Shown here: in pieces, positions 1 to 7,238 of the stretch
Position numbering within the stretch: the stretch's first letter is position 1
How the letters are laid out: each line of letters starts with the position of its first letter
Assembly (NCBI RefSeq): GCF_000758545.1
Contig: NZ_CP009279.1
Location: 6,262,001 to 6,326,000, forward strand
Direction: 5' to 3'
Origin: Paenibacillus sp. FSL H7-0737
GTDB taxonomy: Bacteria; Bacillota; Bacilli; Paenibacillales; Paenibacillaceae
Length of the DNA stretch: 64,000 nucleotides
The notes under the pieces: model-generated
Seen by the model: only the letters and a program-made list of their open reading frames with translations
What the model was told of the DNA's origin: nothing
Database searches by the model: none
Made by a program: the position numbers and the translations under genes

Positions 1-143
1 TATTATAAATTTACAAAGTACGCTATTTTCTTTCTATTAACAGCATTGATAGAGGCTTATGAGAGCACAAATTATCCCCACAAAGTGGAGCTTTACTTCG
101 ATGTATACTCAGGTACTTTACCGGGGCCCCAAGCACACAAAAA

Positions 144-173
144 AAGGATCTTGGGAGAATTCCCAAGATCCTT
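144..173 (-). terminator. Intrinsic terminator of the cold-shock gene
   Basis: A perfect 13-bp inverted repeat (arms 144-156 and 161-173, 4-nt loop) is followed on the minus strand by a run of seven T (137-143). It lies 60 nt beyond the csp stop codon. No gene is visible between this hairpin and the left end of the window. Confidence 0.9.
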
Positions 174-232
174 GCTAGCGCTGTCTAAATTGCTAACCAT
201 CTACTTATATGTAGGTCGGCTTAGCCGTATGA

Positions 233-430
233 TTATAATTTGATTACGTTAGCTGCTTGTGGTCCGCGTGCGCCTTCAACGATATCGAACTCTACGGATT
301 GGCCTTCATCCAAAGTCTTGAAACCATCTGTTTGAATCGCGGAAAAGTGTACGAATACGTCGCCACCGTCTGCAGTCTCGATAAAACCATAACCTTTTTC
401 TGCGTTAAACCATTTTACTTTACCTTCCAT
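233..430 (-). CDS. Cold-shock protein, CspA/CspB family
   Basis: This is a 65-residue single-domain cold-shock protein that binds single-stranded nucleic acid and acts as an RNA chaperone in the cytoplasm. The two RNA-binding motifs are visible: KWFNAEKGYGFI at residues 5-16 (RNP1) and VFVHFSAI at about 25-32 (RNP2). The length is that of the whole family. It has its own sigma-A promoter and terminator, so it is a single-gene unit that is not part of the flagellar cluster next to it. Which of several csp paralogues it is cannot be told from the sequence. Confidence 0.97.
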   Translation of the reverse strand: MEGKVKWFNAEKGYGFIETADGGDVFVHFSAIQTDGFKTLDEGQSVEFDIVEGARGPQAANVIKL

Positions 431-483
431 TGATTAAACATTCCCTTCGTCATCAGATGAACGTGAGTCTTGCTCACAAATCG

Positions 484-513
484 ACTATACCACCGTAACT
501 TCTTCATTGTCAA
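484..513 (-). promoter_or_regulatory. Sigma-A promoter of the cold-shock gene
   Basis: On the minus strand a TTGACA -35 box (513-508) is followed, 18 nt later, by TATAGT (489-484). Transcription would start near 477, giving a leader of about 47 nt, which is short for a cold-shock gene. Confidence 0.7.
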
Positions 514-612
514 TTGGAAAAGTAAATGTTTACATGCAATAATTTACCACGTAAAATAGGACGTTTAATTTACCATAATCAAGAAATAGTTGCAGCGTAA
601 GGATCAAAAAAA

Positions 613-642
613 GAGCAGACGGTATTTAATACCCGTCTACTC
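613..642 (-). terminator. Terminator after fliT
   Basis: A GC-containing hairpin with AGACGG/CCGTCT as its core and GAG/CTC at the base is followed on the minus strand by seven T (606-612). It lies 24 nt past the fliT stop and closes the flagellar region. Confidence 0.85.
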
Positions 643-665
643 CTATAGTTAAACACCGAAATAAA

Positions 666-1001
666 TTATTTTCTGCGATCCATAAGAAAACTGTCTGGGG
701 TGTAGGCGGCCTCGTAGGCACTGCGTTGTGTTTTGGCCTGTTCTCTCTGTTGAAGCCACTTAGCTGCCTCATTTTTAAGTTGTTGCATTCTTGCAATTAT
801 CATAGGATCGGCCTCCAACAACTCTCGTAACTGATGCTGCTGGATTACACCGATCGACTGTTTTTTCACATGCTGTTCGAGTTGATCTATCAAAATTTGA
901 CGTTGTTCGACGAAATCATTTAATTCTTCATATGAACAATTATCTAGTTTATTAATAATATCTTGAGTAATCTTATTTAACTCTAAGATACAATTATCCA
1001 T
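666..1001 (-). CDS. fliT: FliT-like flagellar protein
   Basis: A 111-residue, highly charged, helical protein directly downstream of fliS, with an 8-nt overlap. In Bacillus the gene after fliS is fliT, which encodes a small chaperone-like protein of the flagellar export system. The call rests on position, size and the helical, Gln/Glu/Lys-rich composition; sequence conservation in this family is low. Translation is probably coupled to fliS. It is the last gene before a strong terminator. Confidence 0.7.
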   Translation of the reverse strand: MDNCILELNKITQDIINKLDNCSYEELNDFVEQRQILIDQLEQHVKKQSIGVIQQHQLRELLEADPMIIARMQQLKNEAAKWLQQREQAKTQRSAYEAAYTPDSFLMDRRK

Positions 1002-1392
1002 GGGCCTTCTCGTGTGCTGGTGCCAGCTTCGACGCCTCCAACCAAGTTAAGCGGAACTCAGTCAAATACTGTAACGCCTCTTCTGCAGGTACCTTGTCTT
1101 TCTTCACATTCGCCTGAATCAACAAATGATTTATATATTCGTATAGATCATACAAACTTTTAGATATGTCATAGGTAGGATCCAGTGTCGACATCAATTC
1201 ACTAACAATTGTCTGCGCTTTACCCATGTTAATGTTTGTCTTTTGATAGTCAATTGAATCGATTCCTTCCATACCCGCCCTTACAAATCTAATCGCTCCA
1301 TCAAATAACATAATCAGTAACTGTGAGGGGGTCGATGTTTTTACCGATGACTGACGGTATTTTTCATAAGGAGAATTTATCATTTGTGTCAC
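994..1392 (-). CDS. fliS: Flagellar export chaperone FliS
   Basis: FliS binds the C-terminal helices of newly made flagellin in the cytoplasm and delivers it to the flagellar type III export gate. The N-terminal NSPYEKYRQSSVKTSTPSQLL segment and the following LFDGAIRF motif are typical of the family, and 132 residues is the usual length. It precedes fliT with overlap. Here it is separated from fliD by an eight-gene sugar cassette, whereas in B. subtilis fliD and fliS are adjacent. A perfect sigma-D -10 box lies 115 nt upstream, so fliS-fliT may be transcribed on its own. Confidence 0.95.
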   Translation of the reverse strand: MTQMINSPYEKYRQSSVKTSTPSQLLIMLFDGAIRFVRAGMEGIDSIDYQKTNINMGKAQTIVSELMSTLDPTYDISKSLYDLYEYINHLLIQANVKKDKVPAEEALQYLTEFRLTWLEASKLAPAHEKAHG

Positions 1393-1506
1393 CCTTTACT
1401 TAAAAGTCCATTTTTAATCTTTTTCATTCTATTACATTAAGTTTATAGGCATTAATAACTACTACTCCGTATTCATTAGTTACGAGGGAACTAGTATTTA
1501 GTTTAT

Positions 1507-1533
1507 ATATCGGCATTTGATCAATGTTATTGC
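1507..1533 (-). promoter_or_regulatory. Candidate sigma-D promoter for fliS-fliT
   Basis: The minus strand has a perfect GCCGATAT -10 element (1514-1507). At 15 nt spacing the -35 position reads GCAA rather than TAAA, so the -35 is poor. The rest of the 1393-1615 gap shows no gene. Confidence 0.45.
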
Positions 1534-1615
1534 AGTCTCTTTCCGAATAATCTCAAGAATTTGTTAATACTGGTTAAACCTCGAGTAATGTTTGTATCTT
1601 CTCTGTATATACCTA

Positions 1616-2296
1616 TTATATATCTATGAAAAAATGCTGCTGTGCCCAACATCTTTGTTTAAATTTACATCTAATAGATCCGTCCATTTCTTTATAAACA
1701 ACCATTCCACTTTCAATGTTCTTTTCATAGACTGAAGCACCAATCCCTACTGAAACTCTATCGCCAATTATACAATTACCAACAATTGAGGAATACGGCA
1801 GTAACGATACACCTTTCCCTAGCTTCGGATAAATTCCATTTTGAGCCCCAACGGTACTGCCTTGCCCAACGACTAAGAAATCGGAATATTCAGCTTTTCC
1901 CAGCACCGTTCCCACAGTGTGAAAGAGCAAAAAAATATTTGGTAAATTCGTATCGTACATACAACTAAATCCATGAAGTGCTTTATTAATATAAAAAATT
2001 TTATTAGCTAATGCTGTATTCCCACTTTCTTTCCATACGGTATTCGATAAGAACCAAAGAAAAACAGCGTATTGATCGGAATGCAGATGATTGATGAATG
2101 TAGTGCCATTTTTCCTGTAAGACTCCAATGCTATCGTGGAAAAACAATACTCTGTACGATCTAAGGCGAGATCAAATAAAGAGTTCCCAACTTCTTGAAA
2201 ACGAACTATTTGTTTGTCTGGAAAAAAATGATTAAGTTGGGCTGATGTGTACTCTTTAAAGTTATATAAAGGTAGGGATAGTTCTATTAGAATCAC
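1616..2296 (-). CDS. Hexapeptide-repeat acyltransferase, serine acetyltransferase-like
   Basis: A 226-residue protein whose C-terminal half (about 130-205) has left-handed beta-helix repeats (GKAEYSDFLVVGQGSTVGAQ, then GKGVSLLPYSSIVGN and IGDRVSVGIGASVY), with a helical N-terminal part as in serine O-acetyltransferases. It probably moves an acetyl or other acyl group onto a sugar. It is the last gene of the sugar cassette: the upstream SDR stop codon overlaps its GTG start in GTGA. The Shine-Dalgarno AAAGGAG abuts that GTG, which is too close for normal spacing, so the true start is uncertain and translation may depend on coupling. Confidence 0.7.
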   Translation of the reverse strand: MILIELSLPLYNFKEYTSAQLNHFFPDKQIVRFQEVGNSLFDLALDRTEYCFSTIALESYRKNGTTFINHLHSDQYAVFLWFLSNTVWKESGNTALANKIFYINKALHGFSCMYDTNLPNIFLLFHTVGTVLGKAEYSDFLVVGQGSTVGAQNGIYPKLGKGVSLLPYSSIVGNCIIGDRVSVGIGASVYEKNIESGMVVYKEMDGSIRCKFKQRCWAQQHFFIDI

Positions 2297-3114
2297 TCCT
2301 TTCCATTAACATATTGTTGAATCAAATTCTCCAGTATATCTAAACAATTTTGAGGTATGAAATTAAAATCAGCTTGCACCCGACAAATATTCACCGCTGG
2401 AAATTTTATTGTTTTTGCATTTGATATCAATTCAACCTCGCAACCAGTATGATGTGAGATCCCTTCAACCCATTGTTTATTAGTAGTATTAGTACCACTT
2501 GCTACATTATACATGCGCTCTTTACCACTGTGTGAAATCTGAATAAGCAACTCTGCTACATCGCTTACAGTAATATAATCCTTTTCCGAATCTAGCGTGG
2601 TTTGAAGGACAATCTTACCATTCTTTACAGCATCTTTAATAATAGAGTAGATGAAATTATTGGAAGAAAAATCATTCCCACAGACATTTGATACACGAGC
2701 TACTCTCACGTTTGGTCTGCTATCCATGAGACAAAGGGATTCTCCAGTAATTTTTGATAAGTTAAATAAGTCTTCTGCCTGAAAGGGATTTACGAGGAGT
2801 TGACCCTCTTCTTCAACCATCTCATCATTTTTTTGATTAGCATAGACACGAGTTGAAGATAAATATAGAAATGATTCAAATGTAGCCTTCTCTAATAATT
2901 CTGCTAGAAAACTGACATGTGCTCTTATCGTGTCAAACGGGCGTTGGCGAAAATCCGAGGTAATCCCGGCGCAATATATAACATGCCCCAGATGGTCATT
3001 GAATAAGCTTAAATCTTCACGACTAGGTCCGTATGCCTCAATCCCGAGTTGTTCTAGTCTGTGTATAACATGGCGTCCGATAAATCCTTTTGCTCCTATA
3101 ACAGTAGTTTTCAT
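2293..3114 (-). CDS. NAD(P)-dependent sugar epimerase/reductase (extended SDR)
   Basis: A 273-residue extended short-chain dehydrogenase. The N-terminal GAKGFIG (residues 8-14) is the Rossmann dinucleotide motif, and LYLSSTRVY holds the catalytic Ser/Thr region. In a CDP-deoxysugar cassette such an enzyme normally reduces or epimerises the 4-keto intermediate. The usual YxxxK is odd: the sequence reads FNLSK, with Phe where the catalytic Tyr should be (codon TTT, near 2756). It overlaps the acyltransferase upstream and the one downstream by 4 nt each, so it is part of a tightly coupled operon. The exact reaction cannot be stated. Confidence 0.8.
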   Translation of the reverse strand: MKTTVIGAKGFIGRHVIHRLEQLGIEAYGPSREDLSLFNDHLGHVIYCAGITSDFRQRPFDTIRAHVSFLAELLEKATFESFLYLSSTRVYANQKNDEMVEEEGQLLVNPFQAEDLFNLSKITGESLCLMDSRPNVRVARVSNVCGNDFSSNNFIYSIIKDAVKNGKIVLQTTLDSEKDYITVSDVAELLIQISHSGKERMYNVASGTNTTNKQWVEGISHHTGCEVELISNAKTIKFPAVNICRVQADFNFIPQNCLDILENLIQQYVNGKE

Positions 3115-3599
3115 CCTCTCACCCCTACCACTTTCGCCGGATTGCCAACGTTAATCGTATACGGCTTTAACTCACCATTCACCAATGAATTTGCCCCAAC
3201 CACACATCCCTGTCGCAAGATTGCACCATCCAAGATAACACTATTTGCCCCGATCCATACATCATCTTCTATTATAATACCGCCTCGACCATCCATAAAA
3301 CGTTGTTCTTTTATCTTCTGGTGACGAGATCGAAACTCATGATTTACGGGTGCTAAAGTACAATTTGCTGCTATAAGGACATCTTGTCCAATTTTAATTC
3401 CATTACCTGAATATAAAACACATCCTGAATTTATATAAGTATCTTCACCAATTATGACATCACCAGTACCACCGGTAGGTTTTATCTTAACAAAGGAATC
3501 AATCATTACACCCTTTTTAATTACAATTCGAGTACCTCGTAGAGAAGGTTCAATATCTGCAAATTTTGAAATTGTAGCATGTTCAGATATGAAAAGCAT
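3111..3599 (-). CDS. Hexapeptide-repeat O-acetyltransferase (LbH/NodL-like)
   Basis: A left-handed beta-helix acyltransferase of 162 residues with repeats such as IGEDTYINSGCVLYSG, IGQDVLIAANCTLAPV and IEDDVWIGANSVILDGA. The motif NHEF near the active His is like that of the maltose/NodL acetyltransferases. It probably acetylates a sugar made by the neighbouring genes. An in-frame start exists at 3623, but ATG at 3599 is preferred because AGGAG lies 8 nt upstream of it. The stop overlaps the next gene by 4 nt. Confidence 0.82.
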   Translation of the reverse strand: MLFISEHATISKFADIEPSLRGTRIVIKKGVMIDSFVKIKPTGGTGDVIIGEDTYINSGCVLYSGNGIKIGQDVLIAANCTLAPVNHEFRSRHQKIKEQRFMDGRGGIIIEDDVWIGANSVILDGAILRQGCVVGANSLVNGELKPYTINVGNPAKVVGVRG

Positions 3600-3610
3600 T
3601 TCGATCACTC

Positions 3611-4141
3611 CTACAAATTCCAATTCGGATAGTTTCTATCTTTATCATTCATAATATAGTTTGTTAATGGCCAACGAATTCCAAAAGCAGAATCGTCCCA
3701 GCGTACACCAAATGCACAATCAGGATGATAGAATTCCGACATTTGGTAGAAGACCTCTGTATTATCCTCTAACGTTTGAAATCCATGCGCGAAACCCTCC
3801 GGTACATACAGCATTCGACCATTATTTTCATTCAATTCAACAGCGTACCACCTAAGATAGGTGTCTGATGTTTGGCGCAAGTCTATGATAACATCATAAA
3901 TAGCACCTCTTGTACAACGTATCAATTTAGTCTCTTCAAAAGGCTTGACCTGATAATGCATGCCTCTTACAGTGCCTCTTCTATGATTAAAAGAAACATT
4001 ACATTGAAGAAAATCATCTTTCAAATCATGTTTTGTAAATTCCTCTTTACAAAATGTTCTCGCAAAGAAGCCTCGTTCATCTTGATGAGGCTCAATTTCA
4101 ATTAAATAAGCACCTTTTAATGGCGTTTCTAAAAACTTCAT
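3611..4141 (-). CDS. RmlC-like nucleotide-sugar 3,5-epimerase
   Basis: A 176-residue cupin of the dTDP-4-dehydrorhamnose 3,5-epimerase family, close to the family's usual length. Typical features are RGFFARTFC near residue 23, RGMHYQ with the catalytic His, the DVIIDLR strand and the YVPEGFAHGFQTL loop. The family epimerises C3 and/or C5 of 4-keto-6-deoxy nucleotide sugars. Since the cassette holds RfbF and RfbG but no RmlA/RmlB, the substrate is more likely CDP-linked than dTDP-linked; that is an inference. Its start overlaps the methyltransferase stop by 4 nt. Confidence 0.88.
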   Translation of the reverse strand: MKFLETPLKGAYLIEIEPHQDERGFFARTFCKEEFTKHDLKDDFLQCNVSFNHRRGTVRGMHYQVKPFEETKLIRCTRGAIYDVIIDLRQTSDTYLRWYAVELNENNGRMLYVPEGFAHGFQTLEDNTEVFYQMSEFYHPDCAFGVRWDDSAFGIRWPLTNYIMNDKDRNYPNWNL

Positions 4142-5367
4142 GAAATCACCACCACTTCAGGGACGGGAATAATCCATTTACCTCCCCATTCACGGATAAA
4201 GGAAGTCTGCTCTATAATCTCTTCTTTTAAATTCCATGGCAGAATAAATACATAATCTGGTTTTGTCTGTTTCAAAAGATCGGGAGAATATATAGGAATT
4301 CTTGAACCAGGTAGAAAGGTCCCTTGCTTATATGGACTACGATCAACTGTATAGTCTAAATAATCACGATCGATACCACAATAATTAATTAACGTATTTC
4401 CTTTAGCCGGAGCTCCGTATCCCACAATCGTATTTCCTTGTTCCTTAAGGACTAATAGAAAGCTCAAAACCGTTCTTTTTAATTGAACTGCCTTTGTATG
4501 AACCCCCTTGTACATCTCAATATTTGTCATACCAAACAATAATTCTTTTTCTAATAATTCATTAATAGCTGTACTTGCTGAAATATCTTTGTTTTCTAAA
4601 TGGCATGCATATATTCGTATAGAACCGCCATGAGTCTCCAACTGTTCAACATCATAAATCGAAAGATTATGCTTAGCAAACAGTCGGCAAACTGTTGTAA
4701 AAGAAAAATAAGAATAATGTTCATGATAAATTGTATCGAACTGATTATGTTCTATTAGTTGTAATAAATGGGGGAATTCCATAGTTATAGTCCCGTGAGG
4801 CTTCAAAAGAATCTTCATACCTTCCACAAAATCATTGAGATCAGGAACATGGGCAAGTACATTGTTACCTAGCAGGAGATCTGCCATCTTTCCTTCACCC
4901 TTTAAGGATCTAGCTAATACAGTTCCAAAAAAATTCACCGAAGTGTCTATCCCTTTTTCAATTGCAGATTTTGCAACATTCGCTGCGGGTTCAATTCCCA
5001 ACACAGAGATACCCTTTTCTTTGAAATACTGCAGTAAATAACCATCGTTACTGGCGATCTCAACTACATTTGTGTCACTTGTATAATGAAATCGATCTAC
5101 CATATGTTCAACATATTTGCGACAATGCTCTAACCAAGTATCCGAATAACTGCTGAAATATGCATATTCACTAAATATATGTTCTGGAGACTCAAAGTCC
5201 TCTACCTGAACCAAATAACAATTTTCACAGACATAGGTTCTTAATGGATACATATACTCCATTTGGCTTACAGACTTTACATAGGAATTAGCCAAGGGGG
5301 AAATCCCCAAATCAAGAAATAAGGTATTAAGTTCTGTACCACAAAAACGACATATTCCGTTCGACAT
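4138..5367 (-). CDS. Sugar C-methyltransferase with zinc-binding N-terminal domain
   Basis: A 409-residue protein in three parts: an N-terminal Cys-type zinc domain (C6, C9, C47, C50), a class I SAM-methyltransferase core (VVEIASNDGYLLQYF, then GIEPAANVA) and a C-terminal domain ending with GYGAPAKGNTLINY. This is the layout of the deoxysugar C-methyltransferases such as TylC3, which place a methyl branch at C3 of a 4-keto-6-deoxy nucleotide sugar. With RfbF/RfbG directly upstream, the likely substrate is a CDP-4-keto-6-deoxyhexose. The gap to rfbG is 23 nt and the next gene overlaps by 4 nt. Confidence 0.88.
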   Translation of the reverse strand: MSNGICRFCGTELNTLFLDLGISPLANSYVKSVSQMEYMYPLRTYVCENCYLVQVEDFESPEHIFSEYAYFSSYSDTWLEHCRKYVEHMVDRFHYTSDTNVVEIASNDGYLLQYFKEKGISVLGIEPAANVAKSAIEKGIDTSVNFFGTVLARSLKGEGKMADLLLGNNVLAHVPDLNDFVEGMKILLKPHGTITMEFPHLLQLIEHNQFDTIYHEHYSYFSFTTVCRLFAKHNLSIYDVEQLETHGGSIRIYACHLENKDISASTAINELLEKELLFGMTNIEMYKGVHTKAVQLKRTVLSFLLVLKEQGNTIVGYGAPAKGNTLINYCGIDRDYLDYTVDRSPYKQGTFLPGSRIPIYSPDLLKQTKPDYVFILPWNLKEEIIEQTSFIREWGGKWIIPVPEVVVIS

Positions 5368-5390
5368 TCATTCATATCCCCTTATTGTGA

Positions 5391-6461
5391 TTAAAGTCTA
5401 GAAGCATTAATGTTTTCATATTGGCATATTTGTCTTAACGTTAAATCGCTAAGCCTATTACTCATATAGTCGGAATACCATTCCATTGTCCATTCAATTG
5501 ATTGGTGAATGGGCAACATAATATTCCAATCTAGCAACTTTGCAGCCTTATCACTATTTAGTACCAGTGTTGTAGCTTCATAAGGTTGCGTGTTGGATTC
5601 ATACACCACATTCAATCGATTCTCTAGATGCTTGTTGCATTCTTCAATTAACTGAGCAACAGATAAAATTGAAGATTCACCTGGTCCAAAATTCCAAGCC
5701 CCTATATACTTTGCACCTGACTCCCACATACTTTGAGCCAACAGCAAATATCCATTCAAACAATCTAATACATGCTGCCAAGGTCGAATAGCTTGAGGAT
5801 ATCTAATATTTAAAGGTTGTTTATTGATAATAGATCGAATGATATCCGGAATTATCCGATCATTTGCCCAATCCCCTCCTCCTATTACATTCCCTGCTCT
5901 TGCCGAAGATAGAAATTTACCACTATCCGAGTAGAACGACCTTTCATAGGCAGAAGTAACAATCTCTGAACAAGCCTTACTGGCGCTATAGGCATCAGAA
6001 CCTCCAACAGGATCATTTTCCATAAAGCCCTGTATTGAGTTATTAGTGTTCTCATAGCATTTATCTGTAGTTATGTTGATGACAACTTTGACAGATTCAG
6101 TATGCCTAGCTATTTCTAACAAATTTACCGTCCCCATAACATTAACAGAGAAAGTTGCAACTGGATCAATATATGACTCTCTGACTAAAGGCTGAGCAGC
6201 AAGATGAAAGATGATCTCGGGTCGAACCTTTTGAATGAAAGACTGCAGGCGTTGGAAATCCAGGATGTCAGCATAAGTAGAATCCATATTATTTGAAACT
6301 TGAGCAATTCCATATAAATGTGGTTCACTCACTGGTACTGGGCTACTATATCCATATACATCAGCTCCCAAATGCTGAAGCCATAATGATAACCAACTGC
6401 CCTTGAAGCCTGTATGTCCTGTAATAAGCACTTTTTTAGAGACCCAAAAATTAGTATTCAT
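5391..6461 (-). CDS. rfbG: CDP-glucose 4,6-dehydratase
   Basis: A 356-residue extended SDR matching the family in length. It converts CDP-glucose to CDP-4-keto-6-deoxyglucose, the branch point of CDP-deoxysugars. It has the Rossmann motif GHTGFKGSW (residues 15-23), the NITTDKCY strand with Thr-Asp, and an intact YSASK catalytic motif. The RPWQHVLDCLNGYLLLA segment is typical of RfbG. It follows rfbF after 3 nt, which supports the paired function. Confidence 0.95.
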   Translation of the reverse strand: MNTNFWVSKKVLITGHTGFKGSWLSLWLQHLGADVYGYSSPVPVSEPHLYGIAQVSNNMDSTYADILDFQRLQSFIQKVRPEIIFHLAAQPLVRESYIDPVATFSVNVMGTVNLLEIARHTESVKVVINITTDKCYENTNNSIQGFMENDPVGGSDAYSASKACSEIVTSAYERSFYSDSGKFLSSARAGNVIGGGDWANDRIIPDIIRSIINKQPLNIRYPQAIRPWQHVLDCLNGYLLLAQSMWESGAKYIGAWNFGPGESSILSVAQLIEECNKHLENRLNVVYESNTQPYEATTLVLNSDKAAKLLDWNIMLPIHQSIEWTMEWYSDYMSNRLSDLTLRQICQYENINASRL

Positions 6462-6464
6462 AGA

Positions 6465-7238
6465 TCACCACACCTTCCAAGGAGCGGTTCCAGTGTTCCA
6501 CATTTCTTCTAGTTTGTTCTTATCCCTAAGAGTGTCCATTGGTTGCCAGAATCCCTCATGCATAAAGGCAGATAGTTCTCCTGATTTGGCCAATTTCTCC
6601 ATTGGTTCTTCTTCCCACGTTGTATTATCACCACTAATTAAGTCAAAAACCTCCGGTTCAAGAACAAAAAATCCACCGTTAATCCAGTTTCCATCCCCCA
6701 TCGGCTTTTCCTGAAATCCAATGATTTCATTTTTATGAAACTCAAACGCTCCAAACCTTCCAGGAGGGCGAACCGCTGTTACGGTTGCAAGATGATTCTC
6801 GTGCTTATGAAAGTCTACAAGTTCTAATATATTTACGTCAGACAATCCGTCTCCATATGTAAAACAGAAAGCTTCATCACCAACGTATTGTTGAACTTTT
6901 TTCAACCTTCCTCCGGTTAAGGTGTGTTCACCTGTATCAACTAATGTTACTTTCCAAGATTCCGAGTTGTTTTTATGGATTTGCATTTCATTAGTTCTGA
7001 AATCGAATGTAACATCCGATGTATGCATATAATAATTTGCGAAAAATTCTTTTATTAGATACCCTTTATAACCCAGACATATGATAAATTCATTAATTCC
7101 GTAGCTTGAATATACTTTCATAATATGCCAAAGCATCGGAGATCCACCAATCTCCACCATTGGTTTGGGCTTCAATACTGTCTCTTCACTCAATCGTGTG
7201 CCTAACCCACCGGCCAAAATAACTGCCTTCACTGTCAA
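6465..7238 (-). CDS. rfbF: Glucose-1-phosphate cytidylyltransferase
   Basis: A 257-residue nucleotidyltransferase that makes CDP-glucose from CTP and glucose-1-phosphate in the cytoplasm. The N-terminal AVILAGGLGTRLSEET is the nucleotide-binding signature, and PKPMVEIGGSPMLWHIMK follows as in RfbF. YGDGLSDVNI and the C-terminal FWQPMDTLRDK are also characteristic. The glycosyltransferase stop and this start overlap by 4 nt. Confidence 0.96.
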   Translation of the reverse strand: MTVKAVILAGGLGTRLSEETVLKPKPMVEIGGSPMLWHIMKVYSSYGINEFIICLGYKGYLIKEFFANYYMHTSDVTFDFRTNEMQIHKNNSESWKVTLVDTGEHTLTGGRLKKVQQYVGDEAFCFTYGDGLSDVNILELVDFHKHENHLATVTAVRPPGRFGAFEFHKNEIIGFQEKPMGDGNWINGGFFVLEPEVFDLISGDNTTWEEEPMEKLAKSGELSAFMHEGFWQPMDTLRDKNKLEEMWNTGTAPWKVW

